A DNA stretch of 64,000 nucleotides from the NCBI GenBank assembly GCA_902806595.1, contig CADCXC010000018.1:596278-660277 (forward strand). The letters are read 5' to 3'. Below, piece by piece: positions 33,021-44,820 of the stretch. The translations under genes were made by a program, and so were the position numbers. This DNA is from Pyrenopolyporus hunteri. Taxonomy: Eukaryota > Ascomycota > Sordariomycetes > Xylariales > Hypoxylaceae. The notes beneath the pieces were generated by a model, which did not search any database, was not told the origin of the DNA, and saw nothing but the letters and a program-made list of their open reading frames with translations. Position 1 is the stretch's first letter; each line of letters begins with the position of its first letter.

Positions 33021-34524
33021 CTAGTCTTTCAAGCGTTCGAGTATCCACGCAACCTCTTCATCGACAGCTTCTAAAATATGTTCCGGTGGATAAACAGGCT
33101 TCCAACCAAGCTCCTTCACAGCACGCTGGGCTACAAATGTGCACCTCCCACCAATTTGAATGGGTACAAATTCCTTCTGCCAGCCAAGCGCTGCGCCAAT
33201 ATCCTCGAGAGTCTTATCGTCCGCTACCATAACCGAATCATCGTCAACAAGGTTACGCTTGGCGAGAGCCTTAGCTACGGCGTCATATAAATCATCCCAC
33301 TATCATGCCAAGGTTAGCAAACTACGTCTGCATGTAAGATATTGCCTGGTCGCGTGGTTTAAGTATAAAACCCCACGATCATAAGCCATCCGCATATAAA
33401 AAATTTTTATTCACCGTAATAGCTCCCGTAGAAGCGAGATAATAGCCATTCTTGCCGTGGCTGGGATTTTCGTCGGCTAGAATCTTCCGTAGGAGCTCTA
33501 TATACATCGTTGTGTTGTCGATTATGTGACACACAGGCCATTCCTAATATCCCGGATGTAGTTAGTTTCTTACATTAATTTAGAAACGATAAATATATAT
33601 AATAAACGTACCGGCCGGTCGGTGTCAACACGAAATACACGTTTCAGAGCCTTGGCTGCTTGCACAACCATCACTATCTGTCGTAAGGTAGAGATAGGTT
33701 CGCCGAAACCTTCGGACTTCCCATCTATAGAGAAAATCGTAAGACATTAGCAGTACCTCCTACTCAAGCTTACATAGACATCTTGTTTCTCTATACGGGG
33801 ACCCCCAACTCCGCAGCGTGCGGAAGACTTACACACGATGCAGGGTACGAAGATATAGCTTCTCACCCCGCATTTCTCAGCTTGCTCGATTACCACGCAA
33901 TTGGTATCGACCGCCTGCGGTCCAGCTTAGCCGCGCTCAACGGGGAGGGGTTTATATTTTTTATGATGGATATGCTCACCTCTTGAAGTAGATCCACTTT
34001 TGCGTGTTGTGATTTTTGGATGTCGTATAACTGCGGATCAGTGTCTAACAAGGGCCGGTCGACGGGGGCGCCGGCATGGCTGGAAAAGATCTTGGCCCCA
34101 GTGGTCTACAGGGTTGGGTGGGTAAGTACTTAGTTAGACGTCGACCCGGCTTCTTAAGAGCGGGGTACGCCAGCTCGTCCAAGGACTGACATACGTGCAA
34201 GAAATGAACCTCACGTCCCGTAGCATTCTTAACTTCCGCAAGGGCCTTGATGAAAAACGTCGGCGGGTCGGAGCGTATTGCATCCACTAAATAGTAAACG
34301 ACAGTAATTTGGTTTTTGATAACAGCGTCACGTATATCTGATTCATCGCTCAGATTAAGGAAGAGCGGGTGGGCACCGTATTGCCGAACGCCGTCTGCTT
34401 GTTTCGGTGTTCTTACAGACGCGTATAGTTTCTCGTAGGCTGGCAGATTCGCACCGCTCAAGCGAGCAAGGAGAGTTCCCCCGAGGTACCCCGACCCTCC
34501 GGTAATAAGGATGTTATTTAACAT
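33021..34524 (-). CDS. NAD-dependent epimerase/dehydratase-like extended SDR
   Basis: Six exons (34524-34195, 34105-33980, 33914-33833, 33724-33612, 33543-33415, 33299-33021) encode 352 residues; all introns (65-115 bp) have good borders and the frame is unbroken. The N-terminus ILITGGSGYLGGTLLARL is the TGxxGxxG nucleotide-binding motif of extended short-chain dehydrogenases. The active-site YxxxK is YDIQK, and HTTGAKIFSSHAG supplies the Ser/Thr strand before it. SYIFVPCIVYGKSEGFG is typical of the fungal family usually annotated as NAD-dependent epimerase or NmrA-like reductase. The C-terminus has the substrate part (ELGWKPVYPP). The substrate is unknown; sugar, terpenoid or lignan-like substrates are all possible. 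It is more fragmented by introns than its neighbours, so a single-exon search would miss it. Confidence 0.88.
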
Positions 34525-35217
34525 GGTAATGTAGGTAGGTAGGTAGGTAGACGGATGGGAGAAGTATAACAGTTCATGGTAAGAAAAGATTGAAATAAGA
34601 ATGTCCCGACTTTATTTAAACAAACTCCGTGATTATTTCGAATTACTAATACCTATCATAAAAATCATCTTCGTTGCTTTATAAACACCCCGAACGGAAC
34701 CATTAATCAACCCGCCCCGGAACTCGAAGGGGGTTAATATAAACTTATAAACGGTACGTATGTTATCCCGAATACTTAGCGTTCTCGAGTCAATTACCGC
34801 AAGTCAGAGAGTAATATAAGATAGGTACATACCTATATAAACCATCGTTAAAACGAGTATGTATGTCCTAGGTAAGTATCGGTATCAAGGTGGAAATCGC
34901 AACCCGTGATTTCGACCTATTTCAGACCTAGGGGTTAAGAGTACTTCAGGGGATATCGGTATATACAAAGAACCCAAAGAACCGCGCTATTATCCCATCC
35001 TCGTTCAACCCATTTCATTCCTTCGTTATTTCTGAAATCGACGTGATTAGGGATGAGCCCTCGGCGAAGTCAAGTGAGCAGAGTTAAGCTGGGTTCAGGT
35101 TCGTGACTATCTTTTGAGAGAGCGACGCTGCCGGCCATCCTAAAACCGCTGCATATTACTACATAGCCCCTAAGATCGTCTTCGGAAATCCGAGCAAGTA
35201 GGTAGGTAGCTTTCTTA
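34525..35217. other. Intergenic, no gene seen
   Basis: Epimerase promoter (minus strand) with a row of GTAGGTAGGTAGGTAG just before its ATG (about 34530-34548), and the 3' UTR of the second regulator. A chance frame crosses 35070-35456 over the regulator's end. Confidence 0.5.
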
Positions 35218-38200
35218 TCAGATGCCACCCATAAAACCAACCCGCCCCATCGCGAGCCCGCTATCCATCCAATTTTGCCAGTTAAACCCTTCGTCAGCGT
35301 CCATGTTAACGTCTTGCTCGTCCGGAACCGGGGCGTTGGCGGCCGCCTGCCTTGGAGGCAGGTGGCCCCAGCCGTTATTCCAGAACCAAGGAGGAGGATG
35401 GTCCTCAAGAAAATTGTGCTGGGGCGCACCCGCCGACGGATGAGCCGAACGGTCAACGTCGGCGTCGAACGCAGTTTCGACAGGTACCGCTTGATCTTGT
35501 CGGGTCCCTCCCGGCGGCTCGGTACCCCCTTCGGTCAAGTAGGCGTGGTCGCTCGGAAACGCGACCGAAAAGATATCCTGAGAATCGAGATAAGGCTGGG
35601 ACATCAGGTGGTCGACGTACCGTAGCTCGGCCACGGGCGCGTCCACAGCCGACTGCGTTGAGGTATTATCTTTCGCCCGCGAGCCGTCACCGCCGACGCT
35701 AGGGATATGGAAATTTGGTTTCTCGGGCCCTTTGACTCCCACGAGCTTGCGCCACTGATCTTGGGCGACAACGCTCCGCACCGAGCTGGATAGGTGTTTG
35801 AAGCTGTCGGGCTGCGTCTTCCTCTGCTCCGCCAGGTCAAGCTGCCGCGCCGCCTCGGGGTCTGCTCTCAGCCGCCGGATCTCATCTTCCCTGTGGCGCC
35901 TCGCCTGGTTCATAAGCCTGCGCAGCGGAATCCAGATACCAGGCTTCGCGCGCTCGGCGATGTGGGGGGTTTGGAAGGTCGCGTTGAGCACAATCCAGGC
36001 GCGCTCGAGCGACGCGGTCCAGGGAAGGCGGCATACCTCGAGCAGGAGATACGCCACGGCGTGCCACTGCGCGTACGTCTGGAAGAGCCAGCGCCACTGC
36101 CGACACCTCGTCTCCGAATTGAGCACCCGCGTGTACTCGACCACTTCGAGAGACGCCATGAAAAGGCGGTGCCGAACCTCCGCGCTGACCTCCTGGCCCG
36201 CCGAGTGGAGCAGCATCGGCTGGTAGATTATCAAGCTCATCTTGGCCATGATGAGCCGCGCGATCATGGCGGCGACCCAGTGTAGCACATCGGTATCCTT
36301 ATCGCCGCACGACGAGAGATATCTCTTCTCGATGCGCTCGTAGCATTCGTGTAGCATGTTGCTGCGCTCCTCCTCCGTGTCCCGGCGGCCGCACGGGGCC
36401 GTCCCGTTCGTCGCGTAGTGTATCCTCCTAGCTAGAGAGCAGATCTCGTAGCGGATGAGACAGAAGGTCATGTCAGTGGGCCCTACCTTCTCCTCCGGAA
36501 ACTCCGTCATGTCCGGACTTATGTCGACGTCGTTGATATTCAACGGAAACTGAGTGTCGAACGTCCGCTCGGCAATCGTCAGCTCGGTGCCCTGGTCTTC
36601 CGCGGACCGGAGGTCGAGGATGCAGATGGCCCACCACAGCCGACGGCGCATCTCGACGTCGAAGGGGCTGAGACCGTCGAATTCCGTCCCCTCCCTATGT
36701 ATGCCGAGCGACTGCGAGATGCGGATCGCAAGGCCGGTGAGCGTCCAGGCAAACCTCGTATCGTCGTACCGGCGGACGAGGACGAGGAACAGGGTGAAGG
36801 CTTGCACGACCACCAGCTCCGACGTGACTAGGAAGTTCGCCTTCGCGAGAGCCTGCTCCGTGGCGAAGCGATATTTCTTGATCAGCTGCCCCTTTTCGGC
36901 GCCGAAGTTCAGCCTGACCTAGATAGGTAGATACGCGATGATTAGCCCTAGCATCCTCAGCCGCGCGAAGATACTTGCGAGAACAATTTTCTTTGGTCCG
37001 TTTACCTCATCCTCTTCCATAGACGTGATGGACGCGTAGTAGATAGCGAACATCAGAGCCTCCATCCCCGACGAGATGCCGTCCATGTTGCTCCTCAGCT
37101 CGCGAATGATCTTGTTCATCGACGGCACGTGTAATATCTTCACCAAGGGGTCGACGTTCTCCTGGTAGACCTGCCAAAAGAAAGGTATCTGGGACGGTAG
37201 AGGGTGCAGCTTCCTCAGGTCGACGTCGGAAGAGCAGTAACCGAGCACGAAGCCGTGATGATCGACCTGATCCGGGTAGGGGTTTAACGTGGCAGGACTG
37301 CTGCCGTCATCCGAGGCGTCAGACTCCTCGTCGCCCAGCATCTCCGTCTCGGATCGGAGCTGGTTAAGCTGAACCGTAAACTCCTCCGTTAATCAACCAT
37401 ACCACCTACAAGCCGGGGGAGATCGTTGCTTTTCTTTTTCTTCTCACGTACCTCATCATTGACCCTGGACCAGAACGCGCTGCTCACGTACCGCGTCTTG
37501 CCCTTCTCGTTCAGCACCAGCCTTCCGAAAGGCTTGCTCACCTCCGCGGTCGGGCTCTTCAGCGCGGAGGGTGAAGAGGAGGAAGCGGCGGAGTCGCCGG
37601 TATGCGTACGGCCGAACTTGTGATGGTCAGCAGGAGGGTAGCCGCCGGGGAGATTCTCGCTGTATACAATCCCGCTCTGCCTCCGCCGCTGCTCCCTCTC
37701 GTGCGCGCCGTCGACGACCGCCTCGGGCGATCCCCCACCGCTGAGCGAAGGATGCCTCGCCGTCTCGATCTCGATCTGGCCGCTCAGATCCTCCACTATG
37801 CTCTCCAGCTTCCGCAGCCGCTTCATAAGCTCGATCTCGCGCTCGCTCGTCTGCTTCGGCGGGGCGTTGGGGTCTTTCGCGCGGGGTCTTCGAGGCGCGC
37901 GACCAGGGGCCGGGAACACGCATTGTATCTGAGCTTTCCGACAATTGCCGCAGGGCATGAACTTGTCGCACCTGACTTTCCGGCGCCGGCACGTCACGCA
38001 GCTACGCGGATTCAACGCCGAAGAGGGCGTGGTGGACGGGTCGAGCGTAATCGGCCCCGACGGCGCGAACGCGGTAGCGGTGGCATTGGAAACGCCGGAA
38101 ACAGGGGCGGCGGCGGCGGGAATGCCGGTCGACGTCGGCGCAGACTCTTGCGGCGTAGACGCAGCGGCGGATACGGCGGCCGGCGAAGCGATCGAATTGT

Positions 38201-38231
38201 CGTTCGGGGAAGAGAGGGATGACGGTTCCAT
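35218..38231 (-). CDS. Zn2Cys6 transcription factor with Fungal_trans domain
   Basis: Three exons (38231-37452, 37383-37006, 36918-35218) encode about 952 residues. A Ser/Ala/Pro/Thr-rich N-terminus is followed by the zinc cluster C78-x2-C81-x6-C88-x5-C94-x2-C97-x6-C104, a basic linker (APRRPRAK) and a coiled coil (about 132-160, KRLRKLESIVEDLSGQIE). A conserved stretch FWSRVNDE lies at the exon 1/2 border. The Fungal_trans region (about 430-700) includes TGLAIRISQSLGIHREGT, DVEMRRRLWWAICILDLR and the Tyr/Trp-rich helices after it. The C-terminus is Pro/Asp-rich and acidic, activation-like. The exon 2 acceptor could also be three bases later. The target is unknown; MDR and epimerase genes on the same strand are candidates. 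Its promoter abuts the AT-rich block. Confidence 0.9.
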
Positions 38232-38459
38232 GTGAGTTGAGCGGCTTCGGGACAGAAAATAAAGGTAGGTAAGTACGCTAGACAATTCCGCGGGCAATCC
38301 GCGGACGAAGTTTTCCAGAGCTTAATCGACGCTCATGGGGCTAAGATATCTTAATACTATAGAAAATAAAGTAGACAATCCGAGAGCGTTTAAGGGTAAT
38401 ATAATTTAGATTAGGGATCGTTAAATGAGTAGTTTTCAAATTACGCGGGCGAACTTAGA
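38232..38459. promoter_or_regulatory. Short promoter of the second regulator at the edge of the AT-rich block
   Basis: Only about 230 bp of normal-composition DNA separate the regulator ATG from the AT-rich block. It has one TAGGTAGG near 38263 and no gene. Base composition falls steeply from about 38340 on. Confidence 0.5.
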
Positions 38460-38569
38460 AATCTTACGAAAATAAAGCCGAGTTTAAAAATAAACTTTTA
38501 TTTTTTATATATATACGACGGTATTATACGAACGTAATTTTTAAAAGTTTTATTTAAATTATTTCGTAC

Positions 38570-41500
38570 GAAGTATTTAATAATAAACTTTTTAAAAAAA
38601 TTATTATATATAATTAAAAAAATAATTATAAATTTTAATAAAATAATTAATAAATAATTAATAAATTTATTATAAATTATAATTAATTAAATTTAATTTA
38701 AATTAATTATATATAATTTAATACGTTTTAACGAATTTTATAAAATAACGGTTTTTTTATTAAATATATTTTTTTACGAATTTATTTATTTAAAAAATAA
38801 AATTATTATATAATTTTATTTTTTTTAACGATTATTTTAATTTTATTATTAATTTTATTATTTATTAAATTACGATTTTAATATAATTTTTATATATTTA
38901 CGATTTATTTAATATTTTACGATTTATACGATTTTTATATTTTATAATTAATTTAATTTTTATATATTTTCGATTTATATAATTTTTATATTATACGATT
39001 TATTCGATTTTTATATATTTTTATATTTTACGATTTATTCGATTTTTATATATTTTTATATTTTACGATTTATTCGATTTTTATATTATATAATTTATAT
39101 AATTTTTATATTTTATAATTTATATAATTTTTATAAATTTACGATTTATTTAATTTTTATATTATACGATTTATATAATTTTTATATTAAATAATTTATA
39201 TAATTTTTATATTATATTATTTATATAATTTTTATATATTTACGATTTATATAATTTTTATATTATATAATTTATATAATTTTTATATATTTATAATTTA
39301 TATAATTTTTATATTTTAAAATTTATTTATACGTATAAATATAAATATTTTATACGAAATATTATTTTTTTTATTTTTCGTAATTTACGTAAAACCGTAA
39401 TAAAAAAAAATATAAAAAAACATATCGAAATATAATTTTTTAAAGAAAATAAAAAAAAAATTCGAAAAATTTTTAAATAATAATATATAATCGTTTTTAA
39501 TTAATAAAATAATTTATTTATTTAATTATAATAATAAATAAAATTTTAATTTATTAAATAATTTATATTATTTTAATAATATATTAATTTTTTAAAAAAA
39601 TTATTTATTTAAATAAATAAAAATTTAAAATAATAATAAATTTATAATATTTTTAAATATTTTAAATTATACGTATATTATATTAATAAAATTAATAAGT
39701 TTTTTTTTAATAAAAATATTCGAATAATTTTATTAAATTTTATTATATTAAAAATAAAATATTATAATTATTATTTTTTAATAAAAAACTTTTAATAAAT
39801 ATAAATTATTAATTTACGTTAATTATATTTTTATTTTTTATATATATTATTTATTATTATTATCGATTAAATAATATAATAAAATTTTTAAATTTATTAA
39901 ACGATAAAAAAATCGTTAATTAATAAATCGAAAAAAATATTATATAATTATATAATAAAAAAATTACGAAAAAAATATTATATTAATTATATTTATTTAT
40001 ATAAAAATATAATTAATTAATTTCGTATTAATCGATATTTATATATATTTTTTAAAGTATATATTTTAAGTTTTTATTATTTAAAACGACGAAATATTTA
40101 ATAAAAATATATTTATTATTATTATCGTTATAATAAATTTTTTAATATAAAATTATATAATTATATTAATAATTTTTTTTTTTCGTAATTTTTTTTTTAA
40201 TTATTAATAATAATAAATTTCCTTTTTTTTATTTTTTTTATTTATTTTTATAATTTTATTATAATATTATTTATATTAATAAACGTTTTTAACGTTTTAT
40301 TAACGTTATTTTTCGTTATAATATCGATAAAATTATTTTTTATTTTTTATATAATTATTAAAATAATATAATATCGATTATAAGTTTTTTTTTATAATAT
40401 TTAATTTAATTAAATATTTATAAAATAAATAAAAATTAATATAAATAATAATAAAAAAATTTAAATAATTTAATTTTTTATTAATTAATAAAATTATCGT
40501 TTTAAAAATTATTATTATATTTACGTTATATATTATAACGTAAATTTCGTTTATTAAAACGTTTTATATAATGCGTTTTAATTTAATCGAATTTTAATAA
40601 ATAATATTATTTTTAATATTAAAAAATAATTTCGAAAATATTTTATTTATAATAAATATAATATATTTAATTTAAAAATTTAAATTTTTATTATTTATAA
40701 ATAATTCGTTAATAAAAATAAATAATTTAATAATTTTTAAATTTAAAAATACGAATTATAATTTTCGATCGATATTTATTTTTTATTAATTAAGTAATTT
40801 ATTAAATTTTATAATTTCGAAAATTTTAAATTTATAATATTAAATTATTTCGAATATATTATACGTAATTTTAAATTAATAAATCGATGTAATATACGTT
40901 TTATAAATATATTATTATATATAAAATTTTTTCGGGTTTTTTTTATTTTTTTTTAAAAATTATATTTCGATATTTTTTTTTATATATTTTTTTATTACGG
41001 CTTTACGTAAACTACGAGAAATAAAAAAAAATATAAAAAAAACTTCGAAATATAATTTTAAAAAAAAAATAAAAAAAACTCGAAAAAATTTCGTTCGAAA
41101 GGTATATATAATTATTTATTTTTAAAGGAAATAAAAAAAATAATGTTTCGTACGAAATGTTTATATTTATACGTATAAATGGATTTTAAAATATAAAAAT
41201 CGTATAAATCGTAAATATATAAAAATTATATAAATCGTATAATATAAAAATTATATAAATTATATAATATAAAAATTATATAAATTATAAATATATAAAT
41301 TTTAAATATATAAAAATCGAATCGATTATAAAATATAAAAATCATATAAATTATAAATTTATAAAAATTATATAAATCGTAAATATATAAATCGTAAATA
41401 TATAAATTATAAATATATAAATCGTAAATATATAAAAATCGTATAAATCGTAAGGTATAAAAATTAAATCGATCGTAAAATATAAAAATCGAATAAATCG

Positions 41501-41865
41501 TAAAATATTAAATAAATCGTAAATATATGAAAATCGTATTAAAATCGTAGTTTAATTAATAATAAAATTAATAATAAAATTAAAATAATCGTTTAAAAAA
41601 AAGTAAAATTATATAATAGTTTTAATTTTTAAATAAATAAGTTTATAAAAGGATGTATTTAATAAAAAAACCGTTATTTTATAAAATTTATTAAAACGTA
41701 TTAAATCGTATATAATTAATTTAAGTTAAATTTAATTAATTATAATTTACGATAAATTTATTAATTATTTATTAATTATTTTATCGAAATTTATAATTAT
41801 TTTTTTAATTATATATAGTAATTTTTTTAAAAAATTTATTATTAAATATTTTATATAAAATTAAT
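38570..41865. mobile_element. Degenerate element with long inverted arms
   Basis: The sequence 38570-39480 is the reverse complement of about 40920-41865, allowing for mutations. Matching points include the stretch around AAATAACGGTTTTTTTATTAA (38743-38763) with its complement near 41665-41685, the run of about 18-bp AT repeats based on ATTTATACGATTTTTATAT (38880-39320 against 41190-41540), and TTTATACGTATAAAT (39328-39342 against 41166-41180). About 1.4 kb of unrelated AT-rich sequence lies between the arms. No transposase can be read. It may be a DNA transposon with long terminal inverted repeats, or two opposite copies of a shorter element. Confidence 0.6.
40925..41095. repeat. Fold-back palindrome inside the right arm
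   Basis: Two arms of about 75-80 bp are reverse complements around a centre near 41003 (ACGGCTTTACGTAAACTACG). A half copy of the same palindrome lies at 39380-39475. A related palindrome is at 48519-48685. Confidence 0.65.
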
Positions 41866-42059
41866 ATATTATATTATTAATATCGAATTTAATAAAAATA
41901 ATTTTTTTTTAATTTTTTTAACGTAAATAAATTATTTCGTTAATTTTTATAATTATAATATATTTATTAAAAATAATCGAATAATTTATATTTAAATATT
42001 TTTTTAATTTAATTAAAAATTTTATTTTTTTTTCGTTTTTAATTTTTTATTTAATTAAA

Positions 42060-43225
42060 TATTAAAAATTACTTTTATAAAATAATATAATAACTTTCGA
42101 TTTTTTTTCGAATTTTACGATTATTTTTATAATTATATATTTTTTAATGTAATTATTAATATAATTTTTAATATAATTTTTAATATAATTTTTATAATAT
42201 TTTTTAATTTTTATAAAAAATTACTCGTATTATTTTTCGAAAAATCGTCGTAAAAAACTATTTTATATTTTTTTCGATAAAATCGTTACGAAAAATTACT
42301 TTTATTATTTTTTTAAAAATTTTTCGAAAAAATCGTCGTAAAAAATTACTTTTATTATTTTTCGAAAAACTATTATAAATAATTACCTTATATATTTTTC
42401 GAAAAAACCGTCGCGAAAAATTATTTTATATTATTTTTCGATAAAACCGTCGTAAAAAACTACTTTATATTATTTTTCGAAAAAACCGTCGTAAAAAATT
42501 ACTTTTATTATTTTTCGATAAAATCGTCGTAAAAAATTACCTTTATTATTTTTCGATAAAATTATTATAAAAATTTACTTATATAATTTTTTTATATTTA
42601 ATTTTAAATATATAATTCGAAAAATTTTTCGAAAAATATTACGAAAAATATATCGAATTAAAATTAAATTTATATAATTAAATTTATATAATTAAATTTA
42701 TATTTATAATTAAATTTATATTTATAATTAAATTTATATTTATAATTAAATTTATATTTATAATTAAATTTATATAATTTAATTTTTTTAAATCGAATTA
42801 TACGTTAAATTAAAATTAAATTTATATAATTAAATTTATTTAATTCGATTTATTTAATTCGATTTATTTAAATTAAATTATACGTTAAATTAAAATTAAA
42901 TTTATATAATTAAATTAATTTAATTAAATTAATTTAATTAATAAAATCATTTATTAAAATATAAATAATTTTAAATATAATAATTATAATATATATAATA
43001 ATTTAATTAATTAAATAAAAATATAATATAAATTATTATATAAAACGTATACGTAATTAATTAACGTAACGTAACGTAATATAACGTAACGTAATATAAT
43101 ACGATATATAATTAATATAACGTAAAAAATGTAACTCGTAAATTTTTACGTAATTAATTTTTATTTTTTTTCGATTTTTTTTTAAAAAAAAAATTCGAAA
43201 TAATATTTTAAAAAAATTTCCAACA
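42060..43225 (-). mobile_element. Inverted partial copy (A) of the terminal-inverted-repeat element
   Basis: Read on the minus strand it has the same order as the start of the element at 53668: the terminal repeat (43130-43225), a TTACGT/AACGTA row (about 43060-43100), AATTAAATTTATA tandem units, the degenerate minisatellite (42230-42600, units of TTTTTCGATAAAATCGTCGT form), and a TATTAATATAATTTTTA row (42140-42200). It stops where the long-arm element begins. Heavily mutated. Confidence 0.55.
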
Positions 43226-43943
43226 TTTTATTAAATAATTCGAAAATATTATTAATTTATATATTTATTAATTTAAAATAATTAATCGATTTTAATATTA
43301 ATAAATATAAATTATATATAAATATAATTATTTAAATTTTTTTTATAATATTTAAAATATATAATTTATTAATATATATTAATTTTTATTATATTATATA
43401 AAAATTTTATAATTATTATAATTATATTAAAAAAATATTTAAATATTAAAATAAAAAATAATCGAATTAAAACGATACGATTTAATTTTAATTTTAATTA
43501 TATATAAATTTATATAATATTATATAATTAAACTTTTATTTTTTTTATAAAAATAAATGTAAATATTATAATTATTCGTTAATTTAATCGTTATTTAATC
43601 GATAATTATATTAATATTATTTTTTTATTTTTATTATTATAATTTTAAATAATAAATTTAAATTTTTCGAAAAAATATAAAAATTTTTTTTTTAATTTTT
43701 CGAACGATATAAAAATTAAATAATTAAATATTATAAAATTTAACGAAATTATATTTTTTAAATAAAAATATATTTTTATCGATAAATTTTTTAATTTTTT
43801 TTCGTTTTTAATTTTTTAAAATTTTTTTTTAAAAGTTATAATTTTTTTTTACGTAATTAAACGGTTAAAAATTAATTTTTACGTTTTTTTATAATTATAT
43901 AAATAATAATAATTTTTAATTTATTTTTATTATTAAATAATTT

Positions 43944-44820
43944 ATTCGAAATTTTTTCGAAATATTATTTCGATTTTTTTTTTTAAAAAAAAAATCGAAA
44001 AAAAGTAAAAATTAATTACGTAAAAACTTATAAGTTATATTTTTTACGTTATATTAATTATATATTATATTATATTATATTACGTTATATTACGTTACGT
44101 TACGTTAATTAATTATACGTATATTTTATTTAATAATTTATATTATAATTTTATTTAATTAATTAAATTATTATATATATCGTAATTATTATATTTAAAA
44201 TTATTTACATTTTAATAAATAATTTTATTAATTAAATTAATTTAATTATAAATATAAATTTAATTTTAATTTAACGTATAATTTAATTTAAAAAAATTAA
44301 ATTAAATAAATCGAATTATATAAATTTAATTTTAATTTAATGTATTTTTCGTAATATTTTTCGAAAAATTTTTCGAATTATATATTTAAAATTAAATATA
44401 ATTATACGAATAATTTTTTATAACGATTTTTTTAAAAAATAATATAAAGTAATTTTTCGCGACGATTTTATCGAAAAATAATATAAAATAGTTTTTCGCG
44501 ACAATTTTTTCGAAAAATTTTTAAAAAAATAATACGGGTGGTTTTTTACGACGGTTTTTTCGAAAAGTAATATAAAATAATTTTTCGCGACGACTTTTTA
44601 AAAAATAATACGAGTAATTTTTTATAAAAATTAAAAAATATTACGAAAATTATATTAAAAATTATATTAAAAATTATATTAAAACTTATATTAAAAATTA
44701 TATTAAAAGTTATATTAATAATTATATTAAAAAATATATAATTATAAAAATAGTTATAAAATTCGAAAAAAATTAAAAATTATTATATTATTTTACGAAA
44801 ATAATTTTTAATTTTACGTT
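43944..44820 (+). mobile_element. Partial copy (B) of the terminal-inverted-repeat element
   Basis: Starts with ATTCGAAATTTTTTCGAAAT and follows the same order as the element at 53668: terminal repeat with TTAATTACGTAAAAA, the ACGTTACGTTACGTT row (about 44080-44110), degenerate minisatellite (44440-44640), then the AAAATTATATTAAAA row (44650-44740). Similarity fades after about 44820. Together with copy A it forms an inverted repeat with about 0.7 kb between. Confidence 0.6.

Noticed and set aside
35352..36285. Long plus-strand frames over the second regulator
   Set aside because: They are antisense to a clear Zn2Cys6/Fungal_trans gene and have Arg/Pro-rich shadow composition.
42660..42780. 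Regular AT tandem units that could suggest a CRISPR array
   Set aside because: There are no unique spacers; it is an 18-bp simple repeat in RIP DNA of a eukaryote.
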